NCBI GenBank assembly: GCA_000151295.1
Contig: GG745342.1
Coordinates: forward strand, 1,157,288 to 1,221,287
Length of the DNA: 64,000 nt
Direction: 5' to 3'
Source: Allomyces macrogynus ATCC 38327
Lineage: Eukaryota > Blastocladiomycota > Blastocladiomycetes > Blastocladiales > Blastocladiaceae
In this document: one piece after another, positions 1 to 10,461 of the stretch
How the letters are laid out: each line of letters starts with the position of its first letter
How positions within the stretch are numbered: the first letter of the stretch is position 1
Translations under genes and position numbers: made by a program
Notes under the pieces: model-generated
What the model was told of the DNA's origin: nothing
Database searches by the model: none
Seen by the model: only the letters and a program-made list of their open reading frames with translations

Positions 1-1177
1 CCAGGATGGAGGCTAATACACTGTTCGTGTACGAGTAAATCGGGCCCGGCGACACAAAGATACCAGAGCCTGTTCAATCGCGACAAAGGGTCAGCGCGGC
101 CACTTTGGACCTGTGCGCGCACGACGGGCCGCGGAATCAAGCGCGAAGGTACCGATAATGGCGCCGACAATGACGGAGATGCCTACGTCAAAGGAAAGCG
201 TGATATCGCTGATGAGCGCGCGTTAACCATGGAGAACAGCTCCATTCTCGTGAAATAAATTTTTAGGGGAAAACATACTGGTCCATAACCCCATGGTCCC
301 GCGTCCATTCGCGGCTTCGATATCGCCATCATCGTCACCGTCTCCACCGCCTCCGACGGTCGGGCGGAGCGGGATGCCGTGGCTGTCGGCAAAGATATCG
401 ATGGTCGAGTCGAACGAGTCGCGCGGCGAGTGCGCTGTGTTGTCGGCTGCGCGTGCGGGTCCGAGCAGCAAACCGCGCGAGCTGGGTTTCGCGTCAACGT
501 CGTCGTGCTGATGGAGCGGGCGGAAACCCGCGGCAGGGCCGCCCATGGTGCTGATGCTGCTGGTGCAAGGTCAAAAGGCTCCAGTACTGGTGCAAAGAGG
601 GCGACTTGCGGCGCGCGTGAAGAGCGTCGCAGGCAAACGTGGAGCGCAGGCCGCGGCGCGCCTTGCAGCTTGCTGTTGCGGTGGACAGAGTCGTGTCCTC
701 GCGCTTGGTTTGGGCCTGTTGGTCGTTGCTGCACATCGAAAAGTCGAGGCAAGCGTGCTCGACAACGATGTTTGCGAATCACGATGTGGCGAGGAGCGGC
801 GGGCCAACAGGCAGTGCAGTTTTATCATGGATAAGACTGCCAGCGGGCCAGCAGGCATTGGACGCCTCTGCGCCCCACCACAGACCACAGGAACACTCCC
901 GCGCGTCGGTTGGTTGGCCAGTTTGCCCTCTTCCGCCACTCTTTCTCCACCACGCCGCTCGCCTCGCCGCGACCACAACAGCAAAGGCCACGACGTGCGC
1001 CAACGACAACGGCAAGAGCACTCTGATCGCCGCGAGACGCTCGTGTCGCGTGCCCCAGGACCGGGACCGGTTTTCGAGCACGCACCCCGCAACCCAACGT
1101 CGCCTGATCTGGCCGCACTTCCAGCTTCAGCAACAACGTCTCTCAGAACCGGACGACCAGCCCTCAACTTCCTCGCC
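1..1177. other. left-edge region without a confident gene
   Basis: I see no gene here that I would defend. On the minus strand, bases 91-208 read as an open stretch with a hydrophobic segment (VGISVIVGAIIGTF) and a basic end (RRARTGPKWPR) before a stop. It could be a last exon preceded by an intron with a GTATGT donor near 278, but the upstream frame does not join convincingly. The rest (about 700-1177) is probably the promoter and 5' leader of the plus-strand gene that starts at 1178. Confidence 0.4.
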
Positions 1178-3070
1178 ATGGCCGACACGGGCAACGGCGC
1201 ACCGGGCGCCGCGCAGATCATTCGTCTGCTCGACGCCAACGGCACGGACCTGCTTGACTCGGTCTCGGGCGACTACGAGGACTCGTTCTGCCTGGAAACG
1301 TTTGCCGACCTGATCAAGATGCACGCGGCACTCACCATCGACCAGGCCAAGCCAAAGACAGTCGACCCGGCCGGCACGATCAAGTCAGGCGAGTTTGTGT
1401 CGCTGCCGCCGCGCCCGCGGTGCTTCATTCTCGCGCGCGTGCAGACGTGGGACTCCAAGCAGCCGGGTCGCGCCTACTATTCCTACTACAACGCCTACCA
1501 CCTCAACAAGATCCTCTTCCAGACGCAGATTTACTTGAAAAAGAAGCTCATTCATCGCCTGCACGTGCTCAACCCGCTCACCAACACCGATATTATCGGC
1601 AACGTGCAGTACTTCATGGTGCAGCCCAAGGACGCGCCCGCCGCGGCGGGACCGAGCAACGTTGTTAAGTCGGCCGCGATCACGCCGGCGTCGCCCGACG
1701 TCGTCGCCGGGAACGACCCGCCCAAGCAGCCGCCGGCGCTGCTGGCCGTTGACGTCGAGCGCGCGGCCGCCGTGCCGTCGGGGATCATTTCGGCGCCGAC
1801 GCCGTCGTCGCGTACAACGGCCGCAACCGTGTTTGGGCGGCGGCGCGCGTCGGGCACACAGACGCCTCTGCCGACACCTGCGTCGGCGTCGGAACCCGCC
1901 GACTGGACGATCAACACGCAACTCGTCACGGAACTGCGCGACGACGACGACCGCGATGCCGCGGAGGGCGAGAAACCGACCAAGATCCGCCGCAAATCGC
2001 GCGGGCTCGTTGTGCCGTCGACTGTCGTCGCGGCCGCAGCGCGCCGTTTGTCGAGTGCCGGTCGCCGCCTCTCGGTGATTGTCGGTGGACCCAACCCCAT
2101 GACCGTGCTCGCGGCAATTGGCGACCGGTCCGAGTCGGCCATGCCGATTACCGGCGCCCTCGACAATAGCGACGCGCACGAGGCGCATCTGGCGTCGTCG
2201 CGCATGCGGCACCGGTCGTCGAGTGCGCGCGACGCTTCTCCACCCAAGATTGCGGCGGCCTCGCGCGGGCGGGCCATGTCGCTGACCCCGGACACAGGTA
2301 GCGGCTCCGGTATCGCAGGTGCCGCCAACGTCGAGATTGTGTCCAAGCCGCCCGACAAGCCGCTCAACATCAACAACCACCGGTCGCACACGGTCAAGGT
2401 GACGGTGCCGCGCGGCACGATCACGCGATTCGCGGTGCCAGTGCCCGAGGTCGAGATGGAGCGCCCGCCGACCCCACCGCGGCGCCGGCGCGGTCTGTCG
2501 CTGTCCAACTCGGGCCACGTCGACGGCGACGTGTGGGTCAAGCAGTTGCGCACGGCCGTCGTGCGCGTGCAGCAACAGCAGCAGGAGCAAGCGATTCACG
2601 AGGAGCCCAGTGCGTCGGCCATGGCGCTCGACGCGCGCGCTGTCGCCGTTGATACGTACGACGCGATTTTGGTCGGGACTGACAACGATTACCTCGAGTC
2701 GTCTAAGATGCGCGCGTTGTTCCGCGACCACGCGGTCACGCCCGACGACGTCAAGCTGTTTGAGATGCCCGAGTACACGGGCGAAGAGTACGTGCCCGAC
2801 CAGTCGCCGACTGACGCAGACGGGCACGTTCACCACCACCATGGCACACTGCCGGTGGTCGTGTTTGACGACGAGGGGGCCGAAATGTGCGCGGCGTGCT
2901 ATCCGACCAACGAGCAGCTGGCCGTCATGTCGCCGACAATGCGTTTTGTGCACAAGGTCAAGTGCCACGCCATGATTTTGGCCGTCGGCGCCGTGTGCGT
3001 GCTGTTCTTGGTCATGCTCTTGCAGCATGGCAACCAGCCGACGGGGCCCACTGCGCGCACGTCGAGCTAA
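1178..3070 (+). CDS. tail-anchored protein of unknown function, 630 aa
   Basis: Single-exon gene. I chose the ATG at 1178 because coding-like sequence begins there; the open frame reaches back to 545, but that part is low-complexity leader. The N-terminal 145 residues or so look like a folded domain, rich in aromatics, with PRPRCFILARVQTW followed by YYSYYNAYHLNKILFQTQIY. The middle (about 150-500) is Ser/Pro/Arg-rich and probably disordered. A conserved-looking acidic segment (YDAILVGTDNDYLESSKMR) follows at about 490-540. The protein ends with one hydrophobic segment (MILAVGAVCVLFLVMLL) about 18 residues from the C terminus, which suggests a tail-anchored membrane protein facing the cytosol. 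I do not recognise the family. No neighbour hints at its role. Confidence 0.8.
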   Translation: MADTGNGAPGAAQIIRLLDANGTDLLDSVSGDYEDSFCLETFADLIKMHAALTIDQAKPKTVDPAGTIKSGEFVSLPPRPRCFILARVQTWDSKQPGRAYYSYYNAYHLNKILFQTQIYLKKKLIHRLHVLNPLTNTDIIGNVQYFMVQPKDAPAAAGPSNVVKSAAITPASPDVVAGNDPPKQPPALLAVDVERAAAVPSGIISAPTPSSRTTAATVFGRRRASGTQTPLPTPASASEPADWTINTQLVTELRDDDDRDAAEGEKPTKIRRKSRGLVVPSTVVAAAARRLSSAGRRLSVIVGGPNPMTVLAAIGDRSESAMPITGALDNSDAHEAHLASSRMRHRSSSARDASPPKIAAASRGRAMSLTPDTGSGSGIAGAANVEIVSKPPDKPLNINNHRSHTVKVTVPRGTITRFAVPVPEVEMERPPTPPRRRRGLSLSNSGHVDGDVWVKQLRTAVVRVQQQQQEQAIHEEPSASAMALDARAVAVDTYDAILVGTDNDYLESSKMRALFRDHAVTPDDVKLFEMPEYTGEEYVPDQSPTDADGHVHHHHGTLPVVVFDDEGAEMCAACYPTNEQLAVMSPTMRFVHKVKCHAMILAVGAVCVLFLVMLLQHGNQPTGPTARTSS

Positions 3071-3308
3071 GCGGTCGGATTTGGAGGTGCAGAGCAGGCT
3101 GGCCGGGTGGACTTGCGTGGTTCGGGTGTCGAGAGCGAGAAGAGCGGGACTGGCGATGTGTCGAGACTGGACTGAGGAGGGAATAGGTAGCGCAAGGTTC
3201 GTTGGAAGCGAGAAACATGGACACCATTCGTAGCAAACCCCTTCCAGTTCTGGTCTGGCACGACTCGCCGTTGGACAGATTTGCGATTTACTAACGGTAA
3301 TGCATCAC

Positions 3309-3820
3309 TCACGATGACGCCTGCTCCCACGGCTTGCGCGGCGCGGCCATGCGCGACACGGCAGGCGGTGCCGTGTTCAGCACGTCCGGGATGTCGCGAA
3401 TCCCCGGCACGGGCTTGCCCTCACTCACGAGCTTTACGATTTCGGCAAACGTGGCCGGGTACGCGGGCTCGTCGTCGGCAGCAGTGTTTGTATCGGCCGG
3501 CGCTGTTGGTTCGTGCACGGTCGTTGCTGCAACAGCGCCGACCGTGGCTGGCGCCGATGCGGTAGCATGGCCCGCTGCTTGCTGGAGCCTTGATCGCGCA
3601 CGCGCGACCGTCAGCTATGGTCCTCGAGCTTCTGTTTCCAATCAAAATCGCTGCTGATACCGTACTTGTGGTAATAGAACTGCTTGGCCTTGGTCGTGGC
3701 TCTGGCGCGCGCGGATGGATCGGCAGCGTCGGTGCGCGCAAGGATGGCGGCCAGCCCCGACTGGAACGTGGCGTCGTGGTCAAAATCGTATTGGTCGAAT
3801 GCGGGCAGTGGCGAGGCCAT
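3309..3820 (-). CDS. PEX39: KPWE-motif protein, PEX39 (C6orf226/YJR012C) candidate
   Basis: Two pieces fit one short protein. The first exon (from ATG 3820) reads MASPLPAFDQYDFDHDATFQ and contains an amphipathic AKQFYYHKYG segment. The last exon contains FAEIVKLVSEGKPVPGIRDI and ends with RKPWEQASS. The pattern F-x-E-[IL]-x3-[IV]-x2-G-x-P-x-PGI-x-DIP followed by RKPWE is the hallmark of the C6orf226/YJR012C family. That family was described as peroxin 39, which binds the PTS2 receptor PEX7 and helps import of PTS2 cargo into peroxisomes. The frame breaks between the pieces. An 86-nt intron with a GTATCA donor, an internal CTGAC branch site and a CAG acceptor at about 3563 restores it, but it removes a stretch (DFDWKQKLED) that might also be coding, so the exact intron is uncertain. 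Assignment rests on motif memory, not a search. Confidence 0.6.
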
Positions 3821-4033
3821 GGTTGGTCGATGCTTGGTGTTGTGGAGCAGGTGCCGATCAACGATCCGTAGTTGCACGCGATGCCTCGTCCTCTATGACC
3901 ATCTCGCATTCGCGTCAGATGTGACAGGGCTGGCTTCCTACTCCCACCCAACCACGACGTATCGAGCTCCTTCTCTTGCAGCATCAAGCATCAGCAGCAC
4001 GCCAACCTGACCTCGACCAAACAGAGCACCACC

Positions 4034-5460
4034 ATGATGTCCGACGCCGTCGTTTCGGAAACACCAGCAGCGTTACCCATGCATCCATGGACGCTTGTCA
4101 GAAGGCCCAACGAGCTTCTGTCAACGATTGCGCGCGAGTATCTCTCGCGCGCTGATCGCGTCGAGGTCGCAGCAACGTGAAAAGTGCTACACCCTGTCGT
4201 GCAGCCCATGCTCGACGAGCGTCGCGTGCTCTTCTTCTCGTCGCTCCCCGTGCTCATTTGGCAGTTGGCGAGTCTGCCGCGGATTCGTCGTGCTGACGCT
4301 CCGCGCGACCTGCTTCAATTTGTGATCGACAATCGTGCAGCCTTGCCTGTCAGTGACCGAATTCGTGAGCTTGTTCTTGTCGCCGACCTCCATCCGTACG
4401 AGGGACTTGCCCTGACAGTGTCAGTGTCCGAGTCGCTTGACCTTGATCCGCGCGGGATGGTCCCGCCGCTTCGCATACAGTACGCGGGTAGTAGCATCAC
4501 TTCGGACAATGCAGTTCAGACACGCCTTTCGAGAGATATTACGGTTGTCTATTTGGCATAATGATGCCCGATATTGCACGAGTCGGAGTAAGCAGTGGTT
4601 GAGCCGCTGCTGTATCACGACTCACCTTGGGTGCTGGGGGTGGCAACCGGAGGCCGATATTGCTCGCAGTCGCGTGGCTCATCCGCCGGGCCAGGGCGAA
4701 GGAAATGTGACTCGCTGGATTGGACGAGCCTTCGCTGCCTTCGAGGTTGTCTGATGGGCTCGAGGTGTTGACGCTGCAAGGGAGGATGTTATCGGTGCGG
4801 TGTTGAAGCCCGATCTGTACCTGCGGCTCGCCATGGATGCTAACATGGCCCTCTTCCTTCCTATTGTAGCCCGATCGTCATTCTAATTTGGACCCGCTGC
4901 GTGCTCTCCACTTGAAAAGCTGCCGGCTTTCGCCGTCTTCCCATGGGCAACGTTGTCTTCCCCGGCTTGAGACGCTCACTGTGAGTGGCATCGTGGACCC
5001 GACCCTCGTCCTCGTTGCGATCATGCAGAACGTCGTTGAGACGATCCAAACCGTTTCGCTTTCCAGCGTGAGCATTGTTGGGCGGCATCTCACTTCGCTG
5101 CTGGATCATGCGCCGCATTTCAAGTGACTCTCGCTGTGCCATTGTTATGATCTGACCGTAGACATGGCATCGCTTCTCATGGCGCGTGCGCCAGCTCGTG
5201 TTGCCTTAGCCATTGACAACGCGTTCTTTGACCCGGTGCCAAGTCAGTGGGTCGTTACGCCGGTCTTGAAGGATAGGACGGCGCAGGTCTGTGGTCGTGA
5301 CTTTGCGCTGGGCTGACGGTGCGCCGTGTGGACAACATGTCACTCGATGCCTGACGCGCACGATTTGCCCAGGATCTGCCGTGGAACATGCCAACGGCTG
5401 TGCCGGGTGCTGACAAGAGCGTGTTCATGGTTGCCGACGATGATTTGAATGGCGCCATGC
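4034..5460 (+). pseudogene. decayed F-box/LRR-like gene, copy A
   Basis: From the ATG at 4034 the frame reads through an F-box-like helix pair (RPNELLSTIAREYLSRADRV, then EVAAT) into a TGA at 4178-4180, exactly where copy B has TGT (Cys) in ATCKVL. The frame then continues open to 4561 with HPVVQPMLDERRVLFF and IRELVLVADLHP, which looks like the start of leucine-rich repeats. Beyond 4561 homology to copy B continues only in broken frames, ending near 5380-5450 with PWNMPTAVPGADKSVFM-like sequence. One nonsense codon plus later frameshifts make this a pseudogene. F-box proteins recruit substrates to SCF ubiquitin ligases; whether this family still does so is unknown. Confidence 0.6.
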
Positions 5461-5749
5461 GTTGCTGGCGGAGGAGGCTGGAGAGATCGCGTGAAGGCGA
5501 GACAAAAGGCTCATGTAAGAACAGCTCATTCTGGGTTTTTTTTGTGAGTCTTGGCTCATCGCTGATAGTTTGATACAGTTCGGAGGAATGGAACAGAGGT
5601 AACTGGAACGGCCTGGCAAGCTTGGATCTGTTAAACTGCAGTGCGAGTCTTGGTCCATGTGTCGCTGCTATCTGATGATCGATCAGCAACGACTGTCAAT
5701 CCCATTTTCCACCATCTCGTATATACTTGCAGCAAAACGAGTCCTCGAC

Positions 5750-7240
5750 ATGTTGAATACTAGCTGCGGTATTGCCGTCACGTCGTCGCTGTGGCCTCCT
5801 CCAACGATTGTCAAGTTGTCCAACGAGCTCTTGTTCATCATCTCGCGCAAGCATATTCACGCGTGGATCAGATCCAAGTCACAGCAACGTGTAAAGTGCT
5901 GCTACATGCAGTCGTTCAGCCCATGCTCGATGAGCGCCGCGTGCTCCTCTTTTTGTCGCTCCCGTTCTCATCTGTCAATTGGCGAGTCTGACGTGGATCC
6001 GCGGTGCGACGCTCTACGCAACTTACTTCGATTTATGGTTAACAACCGAGCAACGTTGCCTGTCAATGTCCAAATCCGCGAGTTGTTCTTGTCGCCGACC
6101 TCCACCCGCGCGACGGACCAGCTATCACGGTGCCCATATGCGAGATGCTCGATGTCGATCCGCGTGGTGCTGATCCACCGCCCCAGCCGCAATACGCGGC
6201 TGTGCCCATTGACCCATTTGTGACCGAGTCTTCCACGCTGACTCTTGACTTGGGAATGCTGACTTTAATGGCAACATGTCTTTCCACGTGCCTTTCTCGG
6301 CTCGTTTCCTTTCGCCCTTTGCCCACGGATCCGTGGGAACGCGAAGGTGCCCATCTGAGCCATATCTTTCATGGCAGCCAATCCCTTGGCATGATCCCTC
6401 TCACCTTTTCCACGGATCCGGACCAGTCGTGATATACATATGTCGGGGTGTTCCTGGCCCTCCACCTCCCGCTCATGGTGACCCGATTTTCGTTTGACGG
6501 CCATATACTTGGGTCCACTCTGGGTGTCAAATTGCTCCACCGGCTTGCACACATCACGCATGTCGAGCTTGCATTAAATTTCCCTTGCCGCCCGGATATG
6601 TTGGGTGGAGACACCATGTCGCACGTTTTTCCAGCAGTGCGCGATGTTGAGTTAACCACTGCACCAAAACCTGATCGAAGGCAGCAGTGCTGGATTCACC
6701 ATTCCAACACACGACATGTATTTGCGCGTTGGTACCCTGACGCTGGCTCATCTCCAAGCGCTGATGACGCTTGCTCCACTGCGCACTCTGGTCATCGCGG
6801 GGGGCCTGTTTGACGCCACGACTGCCCATACGCCTGCCATGGATGCGCTGCTGAGCCAGATGGCGAACGAAACCAACAGGCGGTGGTTGAGCCGCGTCTG
6901 CATTCGGATTCGTTCAAGTTGAACCTGCGCACGGTGCAGGGCAACCCAATTGCTCTTGAGCGGATGACTGCGTGGTTCATTTGTCGGGTGAAGACGAAAG
7001 AGCTCTGGCTTGCTGGATCAAAAGAGGTTTCACTGCTCGGATTTGCGCCCTTGGCTCACGGTGCGTTGGACGCCGCGCATGCCGTTGGAGCCGTGGCTCG
7101 TGCTTGTTACCAAGGACTCGCCGTGGAACATACCGTCGGTCGTGTCGGGCGCTGACAAGGGTGTGGTCATGGCTGCCGAGGACGAGGTGAAGTGGAGGCC
7201 GGAATGGCATGCTCAGGGGGCGGAGGGAACGGACGAGTAA
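5750..7240 (+). pseudogene. decayed F-box/LRR-like gene, copy B
   Basis: Tandem relative of copy A. The start region reads KLSNELLFIISRKHIHAWI and then shifts frame near 5866 into VTATCKVLLHAVVQPMLDER, matching copy A's ATxKVLHPVVQPMLDER. Later pieces line up in different frames (about 6000-6170, 6840-6960). The end, 7100-7240, reads DSPWNIPSVVSGADKGVVMA and stops at TAA 7238-7240, again matching the end of copy A. Several frameshifts mean it cannot make the full protein. The two copies (about 1.45 kb each, head to tail) record a local duplication followed by independent decay. Confidence 0.55.
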
Positions 7241-8193
7241 TGAGATCGTCTTGCCGTTTGATTTGCTTGAATTGGGGCCATGGGGTTGGGCAGAGTGTGG
7301 GCGGCAGGCTGCACCTGCTTCGATCGTGACCGCCTTCATTTTTTGTATCTCTAGAGTCAAACGTGTGGATCAGGATTGATTCTCATGTATCGGCGGAAGG
7401 GCCAGCCGCACCGTTCCCCTGCGCCCTTCCAGTTGATAACTCCTTCGTTTCTGGATGTACCAAGTCGAAGCAACGGGCTGTTACTTGGTTCTCCACCGGT
7501 TTTCATTGTGCTCATGTCGCTGCCTCGTGAACGGCCCATGCTTGAGCTCTTGCCACCCCCAAGCCGAAATGCGCTGATGCCAACGGCTTTTCCACGCGGC
7601 CTTGGTCCACTGCTACCAGGCCATTCCTGGTTCATGAACTCATTCCCGCTTGCTTAGAGAATGTTGCAAGAACTGGTTTTTCACACTTGGTGTATACTCT
7701 GGAGCAAACCTGGGAGCCATCAAGCGCGAGTGAACGAACAAGTCTTTATCATTGTGCCCACCAAGCCCAGAAGAAATGAAATGGAAACCCGAGAACAGGA
7801 GACTGGAGCATGCACGGCTCACGGCTCATGATTTGCTTGCTCAATTCCTTGTCTCGTGCTGATCTCGCTCCATTTGCCCAAAGCGCAAAGGCTCGTCGTC
7901 AATCATACAAGAAAGGACACACATCGTGCGCCACTGCCTTCCTGAACATCAGCCGAGCATCTATGCCCGACATGATCCCGTTTTGACGTTTGGTCGAGGG
8001 AGCTGATTCCGTCCGTGCCGATCCAGGTTTGCACCGACGCGCGGCATGCTGAAACTATAACCATGTCACAGACGACGGCCGCGCGCAAAGACACGGGATA
8101 CATGGGGGCCACAACGACAAGAATACACATCATACATGGCTTGCGGCCAACCCCCCGATCCGAATCTGGCCCGCGATTCTCTCCACCGTTCAC
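7241..8193. other. spacer without recognised gene
   Basis: Only short open frames without coding character on either strand. Base composition is more balanced than in neighbouring genes. I see no RNA gene or repeat. Confidence 0.5.
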
Positions 8194-8834
8194 TCACTCG
8201 AGCATCTCGTCATTTGGCGTCGCCACCTGCGTCGCCTCATCCCCGGCCACCGCGGCCGCTGCCGCTGTCACGCGCTCGTCAAACAAGTCGCCGTACGCTA
8301 CACACATACATTACAACGCATCAGTCTCGGTACAACCGTTTGTCTCGGAAATCATCGCCACTCCGTACCGTTGAAGAAATCGCGGTCCACGACCTGATTC
8401 ACCCACGCGGCGCCACCGCCACTGCCGCCCGCATGCGGCGCCGCCGCCAGCAAGTCCGACCACGACGCGCCAGCAGCACTAGGGCCGGCGCCGTACCCGC
8501 CCGAGTCGTTGCGCGGTGCGCGCGACGAACTGCCGGAGTTGGACCCGCCGCGGCGCGGGTTGCGTGGGCCGCGGCCGGACCGCGTGGGGGGTGGCGGCGC
8601 CGGGAGGTAGCTGTCGACGTGTGGCGCGTCGGTGTCCATGGGGTCGCGGTCTACCGATCGGGGTCGACGTGAGTCGAGGGAGTGTAAGGAGGCAGAAAGA
8701 CGGACGGAAGGGGGCGGCGCGGCGCGGCGCGTACCCGAGTCGCCGGGCGACGGTGCGCGCGCGTGGTGTTGCCGGCGGTCGCGGTGGTCGCGCGACGAGG
8801 ACCCGCCGTAGTGCCGGTTGCTGCGGCTCGACAT
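8194..8834 (-). CDS. Arg/Gly/Ser-rich protein with C-terminal CSN9 (CSNAP)-like motif
   Basis: Starts at ATG 8834 (MSSRSNRHYGGSSSRDHRDR). Model: exons 8735-8834, 8369-8650, 8194-8297. Intron 1 (8651-8734, 84 nt) has a GTACGC donor, a pyrimidine-rich tract, a CTCAC branch site and a TAG end. It is a multiple of three, so retention would also leave an open frame. Intron 2 (8298-8368, 71 nt, GTACGG...GTGTAG) is needed to join DRDFFN to AYGDLFDERV. The protein is about 161 aa (189 if intron 1 is kept). The N-terminal two thirds is disordered (SR, RG and Pro stretches). The end, VVDRDFFNAYGDLFDERV, closely resembles the DFFNDFEDLFDD-type C terminus of CSN9/CSNAP, the small acidic subunit of the COP9 signalosome, whose Phe residues dock into the complex. 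The long basic N terminus is not typical of that family. Resemblance is by eye only. Confidence 0.55.
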
Positions 8835-9303
8835 GGTTGTTGCAGAGTCACGCGCCGGTCGGTCGTGGTCGGTTGGGGATCCTGGGTCGTGGTCGGTCGG
8901 CGGCCGATATGGGACGCGCCGGTGAGGATGTGCGGCAAGTCGCGGCGGGTGGTGGTGGTCGTGCACGTCGAGGTCGCGGATTTGCTGTCGTCGAGCGGAC
9001 AGACGCGGACGAAGAGGAAGTCGAGCGCGTCGGAACCGACTGACTCACTTGCGCGTGTCCTTGACGCGGCCAGCAGGAATGCTCTGCACGCTCGCCACGA
9101 CAGCAGAGATCACTTGGAGCAGATCACAACCGCACTCCACAACCACGACCAAATCCATCCAGATGGGACGACGACGACGCGCCAGCCGACCAGCGCCAAA
9201 CGAGAATGTATATAAACACGGCAGCGGCGGCGAAAAAAAAAAAAAAAACGGCCGAACCAGGAAACAGAAAAACGGATCGCCACCTCACCTCACCCACAAC
9301 CGC
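8835..9303. other. intergenic space with short A-tract
   Basis: Space between two minus-strand genes. It should hold the promoter of the CSN9-like gene and the 3' end of SEC13. A run of 16 A lies at about 9233-9248. No gene seen. Confidence 0.5.
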
Positions 9304-10461
9304 CTACTCCTCCAGCGTCGAAATGCACTCCCACTCGCCCTCCACATTCTCGCGCCACAGCGTCACCTTATTGTCCCCGCTCGAGACCGCCAAGACATCA
9401 CCCGCCAACGACCACGACACGCGCCAAACGACATCCGCAAACGTGTGCAGCTTCTTCTTCTCAAACCCGGCGACCGGCGACGTCTGCGTCCAGATATAGA
9501 CCGTCTTATCCTGCGAGCAACTGGCCAGGTACTGCGCCGGGATCCCGACGTTTGGCGCAAACGCCACGTCGCGGACCCAATCCGTATGCGCATCGAGCGT
9601 CGCGACCGGCTCGTAGGTCTTGGTCTCGGGCGAGAACTGCCAGAGCTTGATCAAGTTGTCGCACCCGGCCGACGCGAATCGCGCGGCGGGAATCGGCGAG
9701 TCGGCATGCGTGTCGTGCGCGGCATAGAGCGCGCCCGAAACGGTCGACGGCGCCCACGCCACGGCATTCACGCCAATCACGTGCGCCTGGATCTTGGTCG
9801 ACGTGCCCCACGTGCCCGACTCGCCGTCGTAGGTCGTGATGCAGACGTACCCGTCGGACGAGGCTGACGCCAGGACGAGACCGTGTTCGGGCGGCGCCCA
9901 CGCGATCGAGTTGACTACCGGTGCGCAGTTGCGTCAGTACGTGCGCGAGACAAGGGCGCGAATGACAGATGAGCAGGAGATGCGCACCCGACGCCGAGTG
10001 GCCCGTGTGCTCGTGAATCTTGGTAAACTGGCCGTTCACCTCCTTCCAAATGAAAATGCGGCCGTCGTACGAGGCCGACGCGAGCAGCGAGCCGTACTTC
10101 GGGTGCGCCCAGGCGACCGCCCAGACGGGACCATCGTGACTAGGATGAACGCGTAAGTCGTCGTTCGACGCGGGCATAGCGACACGGCGCGCGACGTGGT
10201 GGGCGCACACGTACCCCTTGAGCGTGTCGATCAGCGTCTGCGATTCGCCTTCGACGTCAAAGATGCGGATCGTGCGGTCCGACGAGCAGGTCGCGAGCCG
10301 CTTGCCGTAGTAGTCGAACTGCGCGTCATGCTGCGTTCGAGTGGGGAGCACGTCAGTTGCACGGGTCCATGAGTCCAGGTGGAGCATGGCCGTGTCGAGC
10401 AAACTGGTGGAACGCGGAGAGCACGTACGATCACGTCCTCGTGGTGCGAATCAAAGTTCAT
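9304..10461 (-). CDS. SEC13: SEC13, WD40 subunit of COPII coat and nuclear pore
   Basis: Four exons: 10429-10461, 10215-10330, 9988-10139, 9304-9914. Introns are 98, 75 and 73 nt; two begin GTACGT and one GTGCGC. Exon lengths sum exactly in frame to 303 aa (yeast Sec13 is 297). The product starts [11 protein letters not shown] and runs through [34 protein letters not shown], the [10 protein letters not shown] repeat, [12 protein letters not shown] and [16 protein letters not shown], which is Sec13 order and spacing across six WD repeats. Sec13 pairs with Sec31 in the outer COPII cage for ER export, and with Nup145C/Nup96 in the Y-complex of the nuclear pore; it is also found in SEA/GATOR2. 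The ATG at 10461 is chosen because the residues before HEDVI match the family's short N terminus. An upstream non-coding exon is possible. Confidence 0.95.

Noticed and set aside
1385..3028. 547-codon open frame antisense to the tail-anchored protein gene
   Set aside because: GC-rich third-position bias opens antisense frames. The product is Arg/Val/His noise without a domain, and the sense frame has clear protein features.
8651..8734. Retention of the 84-nt segment as coding in the CSN9-like gene
   Set aside because: It stays in frame, so it cannot be excluded, but its donor, pyrimidine tract, branch site and acceptor all look like an intron. I treat it as spliced.
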